Assembly (NCBI GenBank): GCA_030998225.1
Contig: JAPYXD010000522.1
Coordinates: 2,170,001 to 2,234,000, forward strand
Reading direction: 5' to 3'
Length of the DNA: 64,000 nucleotides
Source: Diplolepis rosae
Taxonomy: Eukaryota > Arthropoda > Insecta > Hymenoptera > Diplolepididae
Below, in pieces: positions 44,850 to 55,699 of the stretch; position 1 is the stretch's first letter; every line of letters starts with the position of its first letter. The notes under the pieces are model-generated. The model did not search any database. It was not told where the DNA came from and saw only the letters and a list, made by a program, of their open reading frames with translations. A program made the translations under genes and the position numbers.

Positions 44850-45700
44850 GGGGCTAGGTCTGAGCTATAAGACGGGTGGGGTAAAACTTCCCATCCACTG
44901 TGTTCCAAATAGTTCTTAACCGGAATAGCAACATGGGGCCGAGCGTTGTCATGATGGAAAATTATTGCCTCGTGTCTGGTCGCATATTCCGGGCGATTTT
45001 CGGCTATTGCTCTCTTCAAACGGATTATTTTTGTTCGGTAGCGTCCTCCATTGATGGTTTCACCCGGTTTTAGCAGCTCATAATACAGCACACCCTTCTG
45101 ATCCCACCAAATACAGAGCATTGCCTTCGCGCCATGGATATTCGGCTTTGCCGTTGATTTGGCTGGTTGGCCGAGTTTCACATATGATTTGTTGCACTTG
45201 GGGTTGTCGTAATGGATCCATTTTTCATCACCAGTAACAATTCGATGTAAAAATGACTTCTTTTTGTGGCGTTCCAGCAGCATTTCGGACATGCAAAACC
45301 GCCTTTCAACGTCTCTCGGCTTGAGTTCATGTGACACCCAGTTTCCTTGCTTTTTAATGTATCCGGTTGCTTATAAACGTTTTGAAATGGCTGCTTGAGT
45401 GACTCCCAAAGATTCTGCGAGCTCTTCTTGTGTTTGGCAACAATCTTCATCGAGTAATGCTTCCAGTTCTTGATCTTCAAACTTTTTTGGCAGCCCAGGA
45501 CTTTCTTCGTCTTCCAAGCAAAAATCACCTCTTTTAAATCGTGCAAACCACTTTTAGCACGTTCACTCGGCTAGAGCATGTTCACCATAAACTTCCACCA
45601 AAATACGATGACTTTCGGCAGCAGTTTTCTTTATATTAAAGTAATGAAGAAGAACGGAATCCAATCCATTATTATTGAAAATGACAAATAACTTTTCGTT
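44850..45700 (-). pseudogene. Mariner transposase, N-terminal and catalytic part
   Basis: The minus strand from about 45,640 carries the helix-turn-helix region in a shifted frame. From 45,337 it reads SHELKPRDVERR, HRIVTGDEKWIHYDNPKCN (first Asp), CIWWDQKGVLYYELLKPGET, IIFHHDNARPHVA (second Asp) and HPSYSSDLAPSE, where BEL sequence begins. It overlaps the fragment at 43,270 by about 27 codons, so the two flanks do not simply rejoin into one gene. Confidence 0.82.
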
Positions 45701-46157
45701 TTAGAATTTAACGAGGAACACTGTATCCCCGGCTCTAACGATGATCTGAAAAAACCCTGTATATAAATAAAGCCAACTATAAACATCAACAAAATCTTCA
45801 ATCATTAATCGAGGGCCAGTGCAAGTCCAGGTTATGAATATTATGCATGTACACCGACGGAAATCTAAGGTCGAATTAACTATTTGCCTTGTTAGAAGAG
45901 ACACCAATTTGAAAATCCTGCTTTTATGGGCTTAGATTTTCATCTCTTCGCTCAGGATTCCTAATCAATATAATCATGATTTCTAGTTAGCGCCTCTCGT
46001 AACACGAACAGTAGTTTAATCGCCCATATATTTTTTGCACACAAAGCTTCTTTAGGTTGAGAGAATATTTATCATTACAATAGAATCTAAACTAATAAAT
46101 AGCAGAAAAAAGGCTCTACAGGACTGAGAATCCTTCAAATAAAATTAAACAATTGTG

Positions 46158-46310
46158 TTAAAGCGGCTGGAAAATATACCCGGTGTGCGGATGGGTGTCA
46201 GACGCGCCGTTTTTGAAAAGCTGGCAGAAATTGAACGACTTTGTTTTCTTATTGACGTGAAAGGTGCAGGTGTCGAGCAGGTAGAAGTCAATCTCTAGGT
46301 GCACAATGTA
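46158..46310 (-). pseudogene. Minus-strand ORF resembling alpha exon 2, unit 2
   Basis: Homologue of 17,286-17,500: VHLEIDFYLLDTCTFHVNKK resembles alpha exon 2 (SDLCLLNACTFYVG), with the second cysteine kept. The frame continues KSFNFCQLFKNGASD as in unit 1. Upstream sequence is lost at the DD41D element. Confidence 0.4.
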
Positions 46311-47028
46311 TCGTTTTCCAATTAGAGGTTTCATTTTGAATATTTGGCTATTTTGGCAGCTGTCATAATAAGAGGTGTCAATTTTTGACAGATGTCGGCT
46401 AAAATCTATGTCAATTATAAAAATGCAACAATACAAGCTTCAACAACGCATTGAAATTGTTTAAATTCACTACAAAAATGGTAAAAATTTTGCTGAAACA
46501 GTTCGTTTAGTTAAAAGTCTTCCCGGACGTCGTGAAGCACCTTTTCGGCCAGCTATTGTGAAATTGGTGCAAAAATTCGAGCTGTTGGGACAAGTTACTG
46601 ACGTAAAGAATCGAACTCGTGCTCATCGTGCAAGAACGCTAGCGAATATTGCTTCTGTAGCACATTGGACCTTTTTTTTTTAAAATGAAGCTGGAGCGGC
46701 TATTTCAGTGAATGGATTGCGCTATTGAACCATGATTAATAAATTTTTATCGCCAGAATTGGAAGATATGGATGTGGGCGATGTTCATTTCCAACAAGAA
46801 GGCGTTACGTGCGACACAAGTGGCGAAACCATCGGTCTTTTGCGTGAAAAGTTTCCAGGCCGAATGATTTCTCGAAACGGCGATTACAATGATATTGTTT
46901 TTCATTATTAATGTAAAACCTTCCGCTATTGAATGAAATAAAAATCAAATGATTTTTAACAAAAAGAACACGCGTTTTTCTTATGAATCAAAATGAAACC
47001 TCTAATTGGAAAATCCTTCAGTTGGTAT
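46309..47028 (+). mobile_element. DD41D mariner remnant, unit 2 copy
   Basis: Homologue of 17,500-19,792 without the nested Transib and hAT insertions. It keeps LQQRIEIV then a stop, then GRREAPFRPAIVKLVQKF-like and TNRTRAHRARTLANIASV-like segments. Catalytic regions are mostly lost. The left end is damaged (ATCGTTTTCCAATTAGAGG). Confidence 0.8.
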
Positions 47029-47125
47029 CTGCCTTCGAAGTCAAACCGAGAAATTAATTAAACGAAATGTCGACTTTCCTTGCGATGAACGTGGGTATCT
47101 ACACATTGTTATATATATATATATA

Positions 47126-47296
47126 CTCTCTAAATCTAAATCAGTGAAATTCTCACTGAATTCAAATCAGTGACCCACTTCTCACTAGACTATTAGTCAT
47201 CTTCACTGAAAACCAATGAAAAACCATTGATTGTCCAGTCAGAACTGGGTCACGATTTCAATTCAGTAAGAATCTCATTGATTCAGATTTAGAGAG
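47126..47296. mobile_element. MITE CTCTCTAAATC, unit 2
   Basis: Same insertion as 19,894-20,064, with TA flanks next to an expanded TATATATA run. Confidence 0.8.
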
Positions 47297-47357
47297 TAGA
47301 TTAAATTAATTCAGCAATTCATATTCATGATTATTGAGGTTTTCGAATTAAAACAAT

Positions 47358-48190
47358 TTTCGAACTTATGCATTTTTGACCCAAGACTAATAGCTTTCGA
47401 GGAGATCGTTATTGAAGTTGACGAAGTGCAACAAGCTTCATTACACTAAGTAAATTTGTGCCATACCTCTTCTTCCCATCGTGTTTGAAAAATAAGCGCC
47501 CACTATGGAATAGGGCTGCATATTAATTGTGCTATATTATTTCATACTCGGAAAAAAGTCTGATTAAAACAGCCTGAATTCCAGTTATTCCAACCGGGAA
47601 AAAAATGTTACAGAGAGCCGTACTAGTTATTCCGGTTAAAAATATTAAAAATTCTAGTAAACACTTTTCGGTTGTTTTGATCTTTTATTCCAGTCAATGT
47701 AATAGAATTTTTTCACTAAAATTTCCCTGTCGAATGCTAACATAACCTTAAAAATAAATAATGATTTAAAGACGTGGAAATTATAATTTTCAAAATCAAA
47801 AAATATATATTTATTTATAAAAGATGCTGGTTTGAGATCGATGAGGGAAAAATATAAAGAAAAAAACCTCTTCGTAATGCCAAAATTGTAGTGACGTTTC
47901 ATTGACTATGGGTTTGCCAACCTTATCAGGCTTTATTAAATCAAGAAAAAAACACCAGATAGTAAAATTGTCACACACAAAAAAAATTAAAAAATTAACT
48001 TAATATTAAAATATGCACAAAAATATTAAATTTTACCTTCATAAAAGAAGGCTAACTCATGATGAGTAATGTCGAAAGTATAAAATTATAATAAAAATCA
48101 TAATTTTAGTTAATAAAATGACGTGATGTCATGGAGTTGACGAAACTTTGTCTATTAAATTATTAAATTCTAACAATTAACTTCAAATAT
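47358..48190. other. AT-rich stretch, no gene seen
   Basis: It differs from unit 1. The minus frame 47,654-47,902 (82 codons) is low-complexity and unrecognised. GGGCTGCATATTAATTG at about 47,513 repeats the motif at about 21,420 and 48,906. Confidence 0.35.
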
Positions 48191-48297
48191 TGATCGGTAT
48201 CAACATTTATAAAAGCCTCGGGATTTTGACTCTCAGAGGCAGCCCCCACCACACCAACTTCCCGCTGATATTTCCCGCTATATTTTCCTGTATCATT

Positions 48298-48718
48298 CTC
48301 TCTAAACTTGAATCAGTGAACGGCCACTGATTCACAGTGACTATTCACTGACAGCAGCAGCTATAAGTCTTTCACTGAGAAACAATGAAATTCGAGTGAT
48401 GAATCAGTGAAATAGATGGAACTTACTAATTGAATCAGTGAAATCTTCAGGTGGGAATAATAAAACCAGCAATATATTTAATATAATTTATAAAAATAAA
48501 TTACGTAATTATTATTATATATTGTGGTTATTATTGTGTATAATTAAAAATTAAAGATCCATCGTTATAATTTAATCGTTTTAATCAAATTCAAAAGTTA
48601 TGTTCAGGTGGCGCGTTTACTGATTCCTCAGTAAAATCAAAGCAGGGCACTGATTCATCAGTTGATATATTTTCACTGATATAATCAGTGACTATTTTAC
48701 TGATTCAGATTTAGAGAG
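48298..48718. mobile_element. MITE CTCTCTAAAC, long form
   Basis: CTCTCTAAAC and inverted CTCTCTAAATC ends enclose 421 bp with many TCAGTGA/TCACTGA motifs. Unit 1 (about 21,228) has the empty site. It is a relative of 47,126-47,296. Confidence 0.75.
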
Positions 48719-49792
48719 TTGACTTGAGTAATAATACCAGAATATATATAACCAGAATTTTGTAACCATAATAAGTAAACAATTTTTCTGCTGAAATGAA
48801 CTAAAAGTTTAGTCTTTTTAACCAATTAGCTTTAGTGAATTTAACCGAACCTTTTTTTTAAGTGCATTCCATCGGGTTTCAACGGAAAAGCCTCTACTGT
48901 GGGACAGGGCTGCATATTAATTCTACCGTACGCTTTCTCTCGTCATTTTTTGCAGGGGCTGGTTATGTAATTTTCATCTTTATCATTAAATATCTCAAAA
49001 ACCATCATCCGTACAGAAAAAAAAATGATTAGACAAAAAATGTGTATTTTCATAGAATCTACAATTTTTGTTTGGAACGTTTTTCGAAGTTTCAAGTATA
49101 GTCTCTCATTTTTCATAAAAAGTGTAGATACCCATTTTCTACGTAAGAGCGGCAGACCTGGACTAAACATACCGCTTTACATTTTATTGGTTGGCGTAAC
49201 TACGTCTTTGATTAAGGAGGGTCAATACATTTACATAACCTCAAACTAAAGAAAAGTTTATAGAAGTAAGAAAATTAAAACTAGAATTAATTTTAATATA
49301 TCTTGAAAAATGCATCAATCCAATTATTAGAAAAAATTAGTTTGGGTCAAAATTATGTGTAAAAAATAGTTATTTATCATTTTTTATTTCTTCTTCAAAC
49401 TTACTAAACGTCTATAATTTGTATCCAATTCTAATAACTATTAGCTCGTTTAGTTTCATGGAACATTCTCTACAATTCTTTAAGTTGGATTTTATTTTAA
49501 ATAATTTGTTTGACGAATCCTAAACAAATTATTTACTTCACTAAGAAAAGAAATGATATTGAATCTATAGTATTTCTGCCAAAAGCGTGTATATTCTTGA
49601 TCAAAATCAATATGCTATAGAATTCGTAGCATATTTTTTTTAATCAATATTATTCATGCTTTTGGCAGAAATGCTATGTATTCAATAGCATTTTTTTCTT
49701 AGTGTTACTAAAGCCATGGATCAACAAGACCACGTGACCAAATTCCTGCAAAGGTTCATGTAAGATAACTTTTTTCTCTCCATAATACAATA

Positions 49793-50418
49793 GTATATTA
49801 CGTGCCTAGGCGCACAATGAGGGTTATTGCGCGACTAGCGAAAATGCTCGCAGGAGATCGAAGCCAAGGCGTAGTCGAGGCGTAGCTGAGGCTTAGTCGA
49901 AGTGTAGCCGATGCGTAGTCGAGACGTAGCTGAGGCAAAGCCGAGGCCAAGCCGAGACGAATCCGAGGCGCGATCAGTCCTGCGAGCATTGTCGCGTGTC
50001 TCGTAATTTCCCGAATTGTGTGCATTGGCACGTATTCTATTTTATGTGACTTTGGTGCGGATACGAGTTTTTATGCGTACACTCGAATCTAATCTAGTAT
50101 TGTAGTTGTTTGCGGCGCTAGTCATTACACTTGATATTTCGCGACTAGTCCCGGCCATTTTGATTTTATCGATCTTGTGTAGTAGTAGCGGATTTGAATA
50201 GACGCATGCGCAGTTCAAATATACAAGGCTTTGTCAGTAGGGTGCTAACGCTGTACGAAGAGGAAGAAGAATAAGAAGAAGATTACGCTCCGCTGTATGG
50301 TTATAGGCACATGCGCAGTTCAATTTTTACATTACATTCCTCTGTAGCGCAATATACAACATTACGATACTCTCAACTGTAGCGTAAAAACGCGTTTACG
50401 CCCCGGAGGCACATAAAA
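49793..50418. repeat. Fold-back element with 11-12-bp repeats, unit 2 copy
   Basis: Starts GTATATTACGTGCCTAGGCG like the element at 30,614. A longer degenerate array (GCGTAGTCGAGGC, AGCCGAGAC) spans about 49,860-49,970. The right end is damaged. It occupies a different position in the unit from the 30,614 copy, so these are separate insertions. Confidence 0.7.
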
Positions 50419-50869
50419 AAGTTATCGTGACGGCAAAACTTTTATTCTCGCCACAATTTGCCAGTGATCCGTAGTTGGGGCTGCCAGCTCTGACCTTCTG
50501 AGAGCCGTTGAGGATAAGTGTTATGCTAACGATCCAGAGATGATTGAAGCCTTGAAACGCGGAATCGAAGTTGCCATTCATGGGGTTGGAGCCAAAACTA
50601 TCCGAATATAAATATAATATATAATATAATATACAAATAATATAAAATATACATCTTGTCAAAAAATGTCCTACAGGGAATTTGTAGACTCCATTCAGGC
50701 AAATAATTTTCCATCTTGATGTTTTTTTTGTATGTCATATATTTTGTTTAAATAATGGAATTTTTCAATTTTAATCGTATTTTCAAAATCAAAAAATGAA
50801 ACTAATTCATTCTTATATGATGAAAATGTAAAAAGTTATCTTACATGAACGAATTAATGTATAATTTAG

Positions 50870-51447
50870 TCACGTGATCCGATTGATCCATGGCCTCAAG
50901 TCATGCTTATGAAGTCATCAAAGTCAAAAACTAACTTTTTTTCAAACAAAGACTTAGATGTAAAGTTGGATAAAATTGAAGTGGTTATGCATGGAGACAG
51001 TTTCCCAGACTATTATAATAAAGTTATCGAGGTAAAAGGAGAGCGGGAAGACTTTTCGAAATCGTCATTTGCTCTGGTACACGTAAGTAAATTTACTGAA
51101 AATTCATGACTATTATTTATTGAATATTTTTACATATTGAAAGATTTAGAAACCGTCAAATATTCATTGTAAACCTTTCTTATTTCAAGCTACAACGTGG
51201 ATCGACTGTAGAATATCTCCTTTCTTATGAATCAGTATTTTGTAAACCATACGATTTTTCCAAAATTGATTATGATACTCGGTTAAAACTATTTGGATAC
51301 CAAGAGAAAGGTAAGGCACTATTACTACAATTAATTTTCATAATTTCAGTATCTAAAACCATTAAATTATAGTTATTTAATTTTCCAAATACTTCTATTT
51401 TTGTATGAATAATTAGTTTATTATTTATAGCATTTCAACAATTTTAA
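50870..51447 (+). CDS. Gene beta, unit 2: last three exons
   Basis: Exons 50,870-51,082, 51,190-51,310 and 51,431-51,447 have exactly the lengths and phases of unit 1 (213, 121, 17 bp to TAA). Signals: TATAATTTAG, TTATTTCAAG, TTATTTATAG; donors GTAAGT and GTAAGG. The peptide begins SRDPIDPWPQVMLMK, holds DKIEVVMHGDSFPDYYNK and VIEVKGEREDFSKSS, and ends AFQQF. Divergence is concentrated in the second exon (LQRGSTVEYLLSYE here, LKHDFPPARKLLYN in unit 1), while YDFSKI is kept. The frame is preserved through two introns, so both copies look functional at this end. The 5' exons are unknown. Confidence 0.6.
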
Positions 51448-51545
51448 CGGCAAAAAGAAGTTAAATTTTAGAAATTGGAAAATTTTGAAGCGTGCATATT
51501 ACATATGAAGCAAACGAATGAATGAAATTTTACCATCGTTCTATA

Positions 51546-51831
51546 CAGGGTGAGTTTTTTATCTTAAGACATCGAATTATCTCGAGAAATGCATATTAAA
51601 AATCTTACTCCATACCTCACACCCTGTGGAAGTGAGGTAACTAAAAATGTGTGTAAAATAAAAATAAAATATGGATTTAAAACAAAAAATTTTAATAAAG
51701 CTTACGTATTTTTTTAGTGGGAAATCCGAATCTGCAATAAAAAATAGAGGTTCTCATTTGAAATATTTTTTGCTTCCGATGCGTATTTCTTCAGTTATTT
51801 CGATATTTCAAAAGATAAAAAACTCACCCTG
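51546..51831. mobile_element. MITE CAGGGTGAGTTT, unit 2
   Basis: Homologue of 24,866-25,152, TA-flanked, just downstream of beta. Confidence 0.75.
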
Positions 51832-52166
51832 TATAATGAATGCACGAAAAGTTTTACGGAAATTCTTTAATTATTTCTTCGTTACTTGAAAAACACGCGG
51901 TTGCGATGTTCAAGACTTCGCAAATTTTTCGCAGAACTTTCGTAGAATCCGATAATTTAAATTTTAGCTTCAAAAAGTGTAACTAATAGGAAATTCTATT
52001 TGTCGTTGAATTTTTCTATGCTGTCAATGAGAAAAAAATTGATTCGAATCAATGATATAATCATACATGCTTTCGGCAGAAATTCTATAGATTCAATAAC
52101 ATCTCGTGTGGAAATCGAACCTGGAAACTGATTGAGATCCGGACGGATAGCCCTAGTTGTAACTGG

Positions 52167-52350
52167 GAACCGGTCGGGCTATCCGACTAGGAACCCGCCA
52201 GAAACGTCACGCTGGTTTGGTTATGTTCCCGACATGAAGGCTGGTCGGGAACCGGTCGGGCTATCCAACCAGGAACCCGCCAGAAACGTCACGCTGGTTT
52301 GGTTATGTTCCCGACATAAAGGCTGGTCAGGAACCGGCCGGGCTACCCGG
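52167..52350. repeat. 82-bp tandem repeat, about 2.2 copies
   Basis: GAACCGGTCGGGCTATCC recurs at 52,167 and 52,249, and as GAACCGGCCGGGCTACCC at 52,331, an exact 82-base period. It is GC-richer than its surroundings. 82 is not a multiple of 3, so it is not a coding repeat. Confidence 0.88.
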
Positions 52351-52498
52351 CCCTTTTCTGGCTGTTTTTTAAGGGGTTTCTTAGTAGCATTAAAATTAGT
52401 TCAAAATTATTAGAGGATGGATAATAATTAGTGATTATTACAAATTATTTTGGAATAAACTCATTAATATACTTTTTAATCGCAGTAATAATTTTCAA

Positions 52499-53273
52499 TT
52501 ACAATTCACCGCCAGTTCCACTTTCTTCTTGACGATGTGGCCTTTTAATGCGATTAGTTGACAGAGCTCTTCCGACAATTCGCTTTCTTCGTTCACTCTG
52601 CCAATCTTTGGCATTGCCTAGGACAATGCTCAGAGCGCTGTCAAAACATTTCGAAGTAACGAATTGGTCTGTTAAAATATCCCGATAGGTCTCTTGAAAC
52701 ACATCTGAAAGAAATATTATTATTATTACAAATAAACAAAAATAGTGTAGCAGTTTTCGTGATAATAATATAATAAAATGTTTAGTCTTTACCCAGTATA
52801 CACTTGTAAAACATAGTTTTGCTAAACAATTATTTTTCAGGCATTTGTTTTACTGCTGTAAACTTTGTCGCTAATTCTCCTGAGAGATATTTTCTTAAAA
52901 CTTAAATTAACTTTCTCTCGGTTAAACAGCCTACTCAGTGATTTCATCTGGATAATTAAATAACGGTGATGTATATATACTTTATCACTGCGAATATATA
53001 CCTATGCACATTGCATCTTTCATTATGAATGGAATTGTGTACAAAGTTTAAAGTTTCACTTACAAAGTCCTGCCGAAACTCCTGGTTTGTAAATAAAACC
53101 AAATCAAATTCATCAAAGCTTACTTTATCACGAAAAAGCAGCTGAAGGCTATTTTTCATAATGAAATATTCTCGAATTTTTCCCTCAATTTCTTTTTCTC
53201 TTTGTGATTCCAGAATTTTATTCTGGTTTGCTTTGATTTATTCCATTTCTACTTGAATTCTTTTTAAATCCAT
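52499..53273 (-). pseudogene. Broken two-exon gene inside the AT-flanked transposon
   Basis: Minus strand: ATG at 53,273, frame MDLKRIQVEME then TAA (53,238-53,240), continuing open with EIEGKIREYFIMKNSLQLLF and DKVSFDEFDLVLF to a GTAAGT donor (exon end 53,064). A good acceptor (TTTCTTTCAG) precedes FQETYRDILTDQFVTSKCFD, LSIVLGNAKDWQSERRKR and the stop at 52,499. The two parts do not join in phase at these exact sites, so a base change or another splice site is involved. The position inside the element suggests an element-encoded or captured accessory protein. Family not recognised. Confidence 0.45.
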
Positions 53274-53811
53274 TTTGATAAATTTCAGGTCATTAAGGAT
53301 TCATCGACTGGTTACAGAATTTAAAATAATAACCTTAATTTTTTGACAAAAGTAACCACAAAGTAACAGAAATTTGAAATTAATAACCACCATGAGAAGA
53401 CCATTACAAAGAGAGCAGTGTTTTGAACACGCGTAATTCACAAGCCTTTCTTCAAGAAGAGAAAAGTAACGGCAGGTTTCACTGTCCTGTCGAGGATCCC
53501 TCTCGTTGCCAAGGGTGAAATGTGACTAAATCTCCCCCATTTTAAACAAAAACCCAAAGGGAAGTCCCATAACTAAACATCCCAACCGAACGTCGTGGGA
53601 GAGGGTAATTAATTTTGATACCTGCTCGACGTTAATCTTATAGGCCAGCACAGGGCCTACTAAGGTCAGTAAACGAACGCAAAAGAAAAAAAATGACAAA
53701 GACCGCGCTTCCGCTAAATGGTTGAAAGCACCCGAACACATGCCCTTAAGAAAAACTACAATTTGAAAATTTAAAAAAATTTTTTAACATCATATAGGTT
53801 CACCCTGGCGA

Positions 53812-54213
53812 AAGTTCCGGATTTAAATTCATTCCGAATCAATTCGCACTATTCCAAGCCATTCCCAAATCTGATTCCGAACTAAACCAAGTTATTCCAC
53901 ATGACTCCAAAGCAAATTTTCAATCCGAATCAACCCGAAGTCAATTCAAAATCTATTCGAAATTTCAATCCGAATAAATCCGGTCAATTCCGGATTCATT
54001 CGGATCTGTTCGGATAGAAAGTTTGGACTGATTCGGATTGGGCGGATTTATTCGGATTAAAAGTGCGGGTTGATTTAAAATGGGCCTCTGATTAATACGG
54101 ATTGAAACTGGCTTCGGAGTTTTTCGGAATAACTCGGATTGGTTCAGAAATAGATTTCTGAATAGGTTGCATTGGTTCGGAATAAATTCCAAATCCTAGA
54201 CTTTCTCCAGGGT
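53812..54213. repeat. Fold-back MITE of degenerate TTCCGAAT units
   Basis: ACCCTGGCGAAAGT at the left and the inverse of ACCCTGGAGAAAGT at the right enclose two arms made of many imperfect ATTCCGAATCAATTC / GATTCGGATT units. It is nested in the AT-flanked transposon. Confidence 0.7.
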
Positions 54214-54882
54214 ACTTGACTAGTGCCCGACTAGTTCCTGGTCATTTTCCGACAATGAACTTCATCCTGGGTTGATTTTGCACGAGTCACGAGTCAACCT
54301 GGTCGATTCCCACCCAGTTCCCGGCCATGCAATACAGCCCGAGTTTGCCCGACAGGGATCCGGCCAGAAACCTTTTTGTAATGGAGAAAACTGGGGCAAT
54401 TTCCACACGGGATGTATTCTCAGTATCTCAGTGACTTTACTGATACTTATCTTCATACACAGGTATAGCGGTACCTTTTGCAACACGATGCGAATATCTG
54501 TTTCAAAATACTGAATTCATTACAGTACGAATAAGTAACAGGAATGAGGATGTAAGTAAAGAAAGTTAGAACAGTTGCTTTAACAGAGCTTAAGCCCTGG
54601 TGGAAATTTTAAAATGAAATTAAATCCACTTAACCGGTAGTCATTCCAGTCAAGTAAATATCATTCTGCATTAATTTTTTATTGGTTGCTAAATTCTCTA
54701 GCCACTTCAAGTTCAATTCAAATGATTCCTCTGTCATTCTAATTGATTCCATACTCTCTAAATCCAAAATAGTGGAAAACTACTTTTTTCTAGTCGTTAT
54801 CCACTATTTGGCAAAAAGCGAAGTATGCCACTCTGGACTAGTGGATAATCACTAAAAAAATAGTAGTTAACACTGCGGAGTA

Positions 54883-55222
54883 CAATAAAACCTCATTTAT
54901 CAGGACGCCCTTGAAATGTAAACACCTCTTTTATCGGGATTTGGAGAGGCTCCCCACTACCACCTACAGTCTTATGGTGGGTTGCCATGACTCTTGTTGT
55001 ATATTGACATTTAGTAATGGTAACGAAGGTATATATAATACGAAGGTATGTAAAAAAATTGACATAATAAAACTCCTGCAAATGGAACATCTGCAAACTA
55101 TGTCACTATGTACAAGGAGTGGTGGCTGGAGGAGAAACAAAATGTCCCGATAAATGAGGTTGCGAGATCCCGATAAGTGAAGATCCCGATAAATGAGTGT
55201 CCCGATAAATGAAGTTTTACTG
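54883..55222. mobile_element. pogo/Tigger-like MITE
   Basis: CARTAAAACYTCATTTATC at both ends, inverted, with TA flanks (54,881; 55,223). Unit 1 (about 25,859) shows the empty site. CAGTA.AACCTC ends with TA are typical of pogo-related elements. Confidence 0.75.
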
Positions 55223-55408
55223 TATGTACGAAAGCTTCGTAACAAACAGACAAAACACGGTAAAACACGACTGCAGTGCAGACTAATTCTTAAAATCACT
55301 AGTTTATTGAGATCGAATATAAAATATAGGACATACACATGACGTCACAAAAAATGCAAAGTGGCGTCGCGAGCTGAGGGATTGTAACATTGCAGCATAG
55401 GTGTGAAA

Positions 55409-55690
55409 ATGATTTATGAGAAAAAAAAGATATTAAGTAATGAAGACATTTTCCGTTGGGCTAAGACACACAACAGTGAAAGAAATTTTAAAGAAGGCGA
55501 GTGGATCATTAATGGAGATCACATAACTTATTGTGGAAAAATTATAGATTTTTAATGGTTTAGTGAGGTTAAGTTCGAAGTGCTTGTCTTAAAGCAGTTT
55601 AAAAGGAGAACTGCACGAAATAAAAAGAGAAGTATCAAATAGTGGACGTATTAATTAGTATGACATGCACTTGTAAAGCGGTTCTCCTTT
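55409..55690 (+). pseudogene. SWIM-type gene fragment, unit 2
   Basis: 55,409-55,555 is an open 48-codon frame starting MIYEKKKILSNEDIFRWAK and ending HITYCGKIIDF. About 100 bp on, ISMTCTCKAV begins the SWIM motif, but the rest is lost to a fold-back (CCTTTTAAATTGCTT). Unit 1 has the complementary state: stop in the first part, complete CxC..CxH in the second. Confidence 0.4.
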
Positions 55691-55699
55691 TAAATTGCT

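Larger units (their letters stand above)
42606..46022. repeat. Fold-back element with mariner and BEL insertions, unit 2
   Basis: Arms 42,606-42,890 and 45,750-46,022 are inverted copies, the homologue of 14,305-17,165. The mariner ends CAGGGT...GAGCCGGGGATACAGTG lie at the inner borders of both arms, showing that the mariner entered near the centre of the palindrome. Confidence 0.72.
52103..54411. mobile_element. 2.3-kb DNA transposon with AT duplication
   Basis: Ends C(T/C)CGTGTGGAAAT are inverted, with AT on both sides (52,101-52,102; 54,412-54,413). Unit 1 has the single AT at about 25,440. Inside are an 82-bp tandem repeat, a broken minus-strand gene and another fold-back. A 2-bp AT duplication occurs in ISL2EU-type elements, but assignment is uncertain. 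Confidence 0.65.

Noticed and set aside
52132..52413. 93-codon ORF across the 82-bp tandem repeat
   Set aside because: The 82-base period changes frame at every copy, so the repetition is at the DNA level only.
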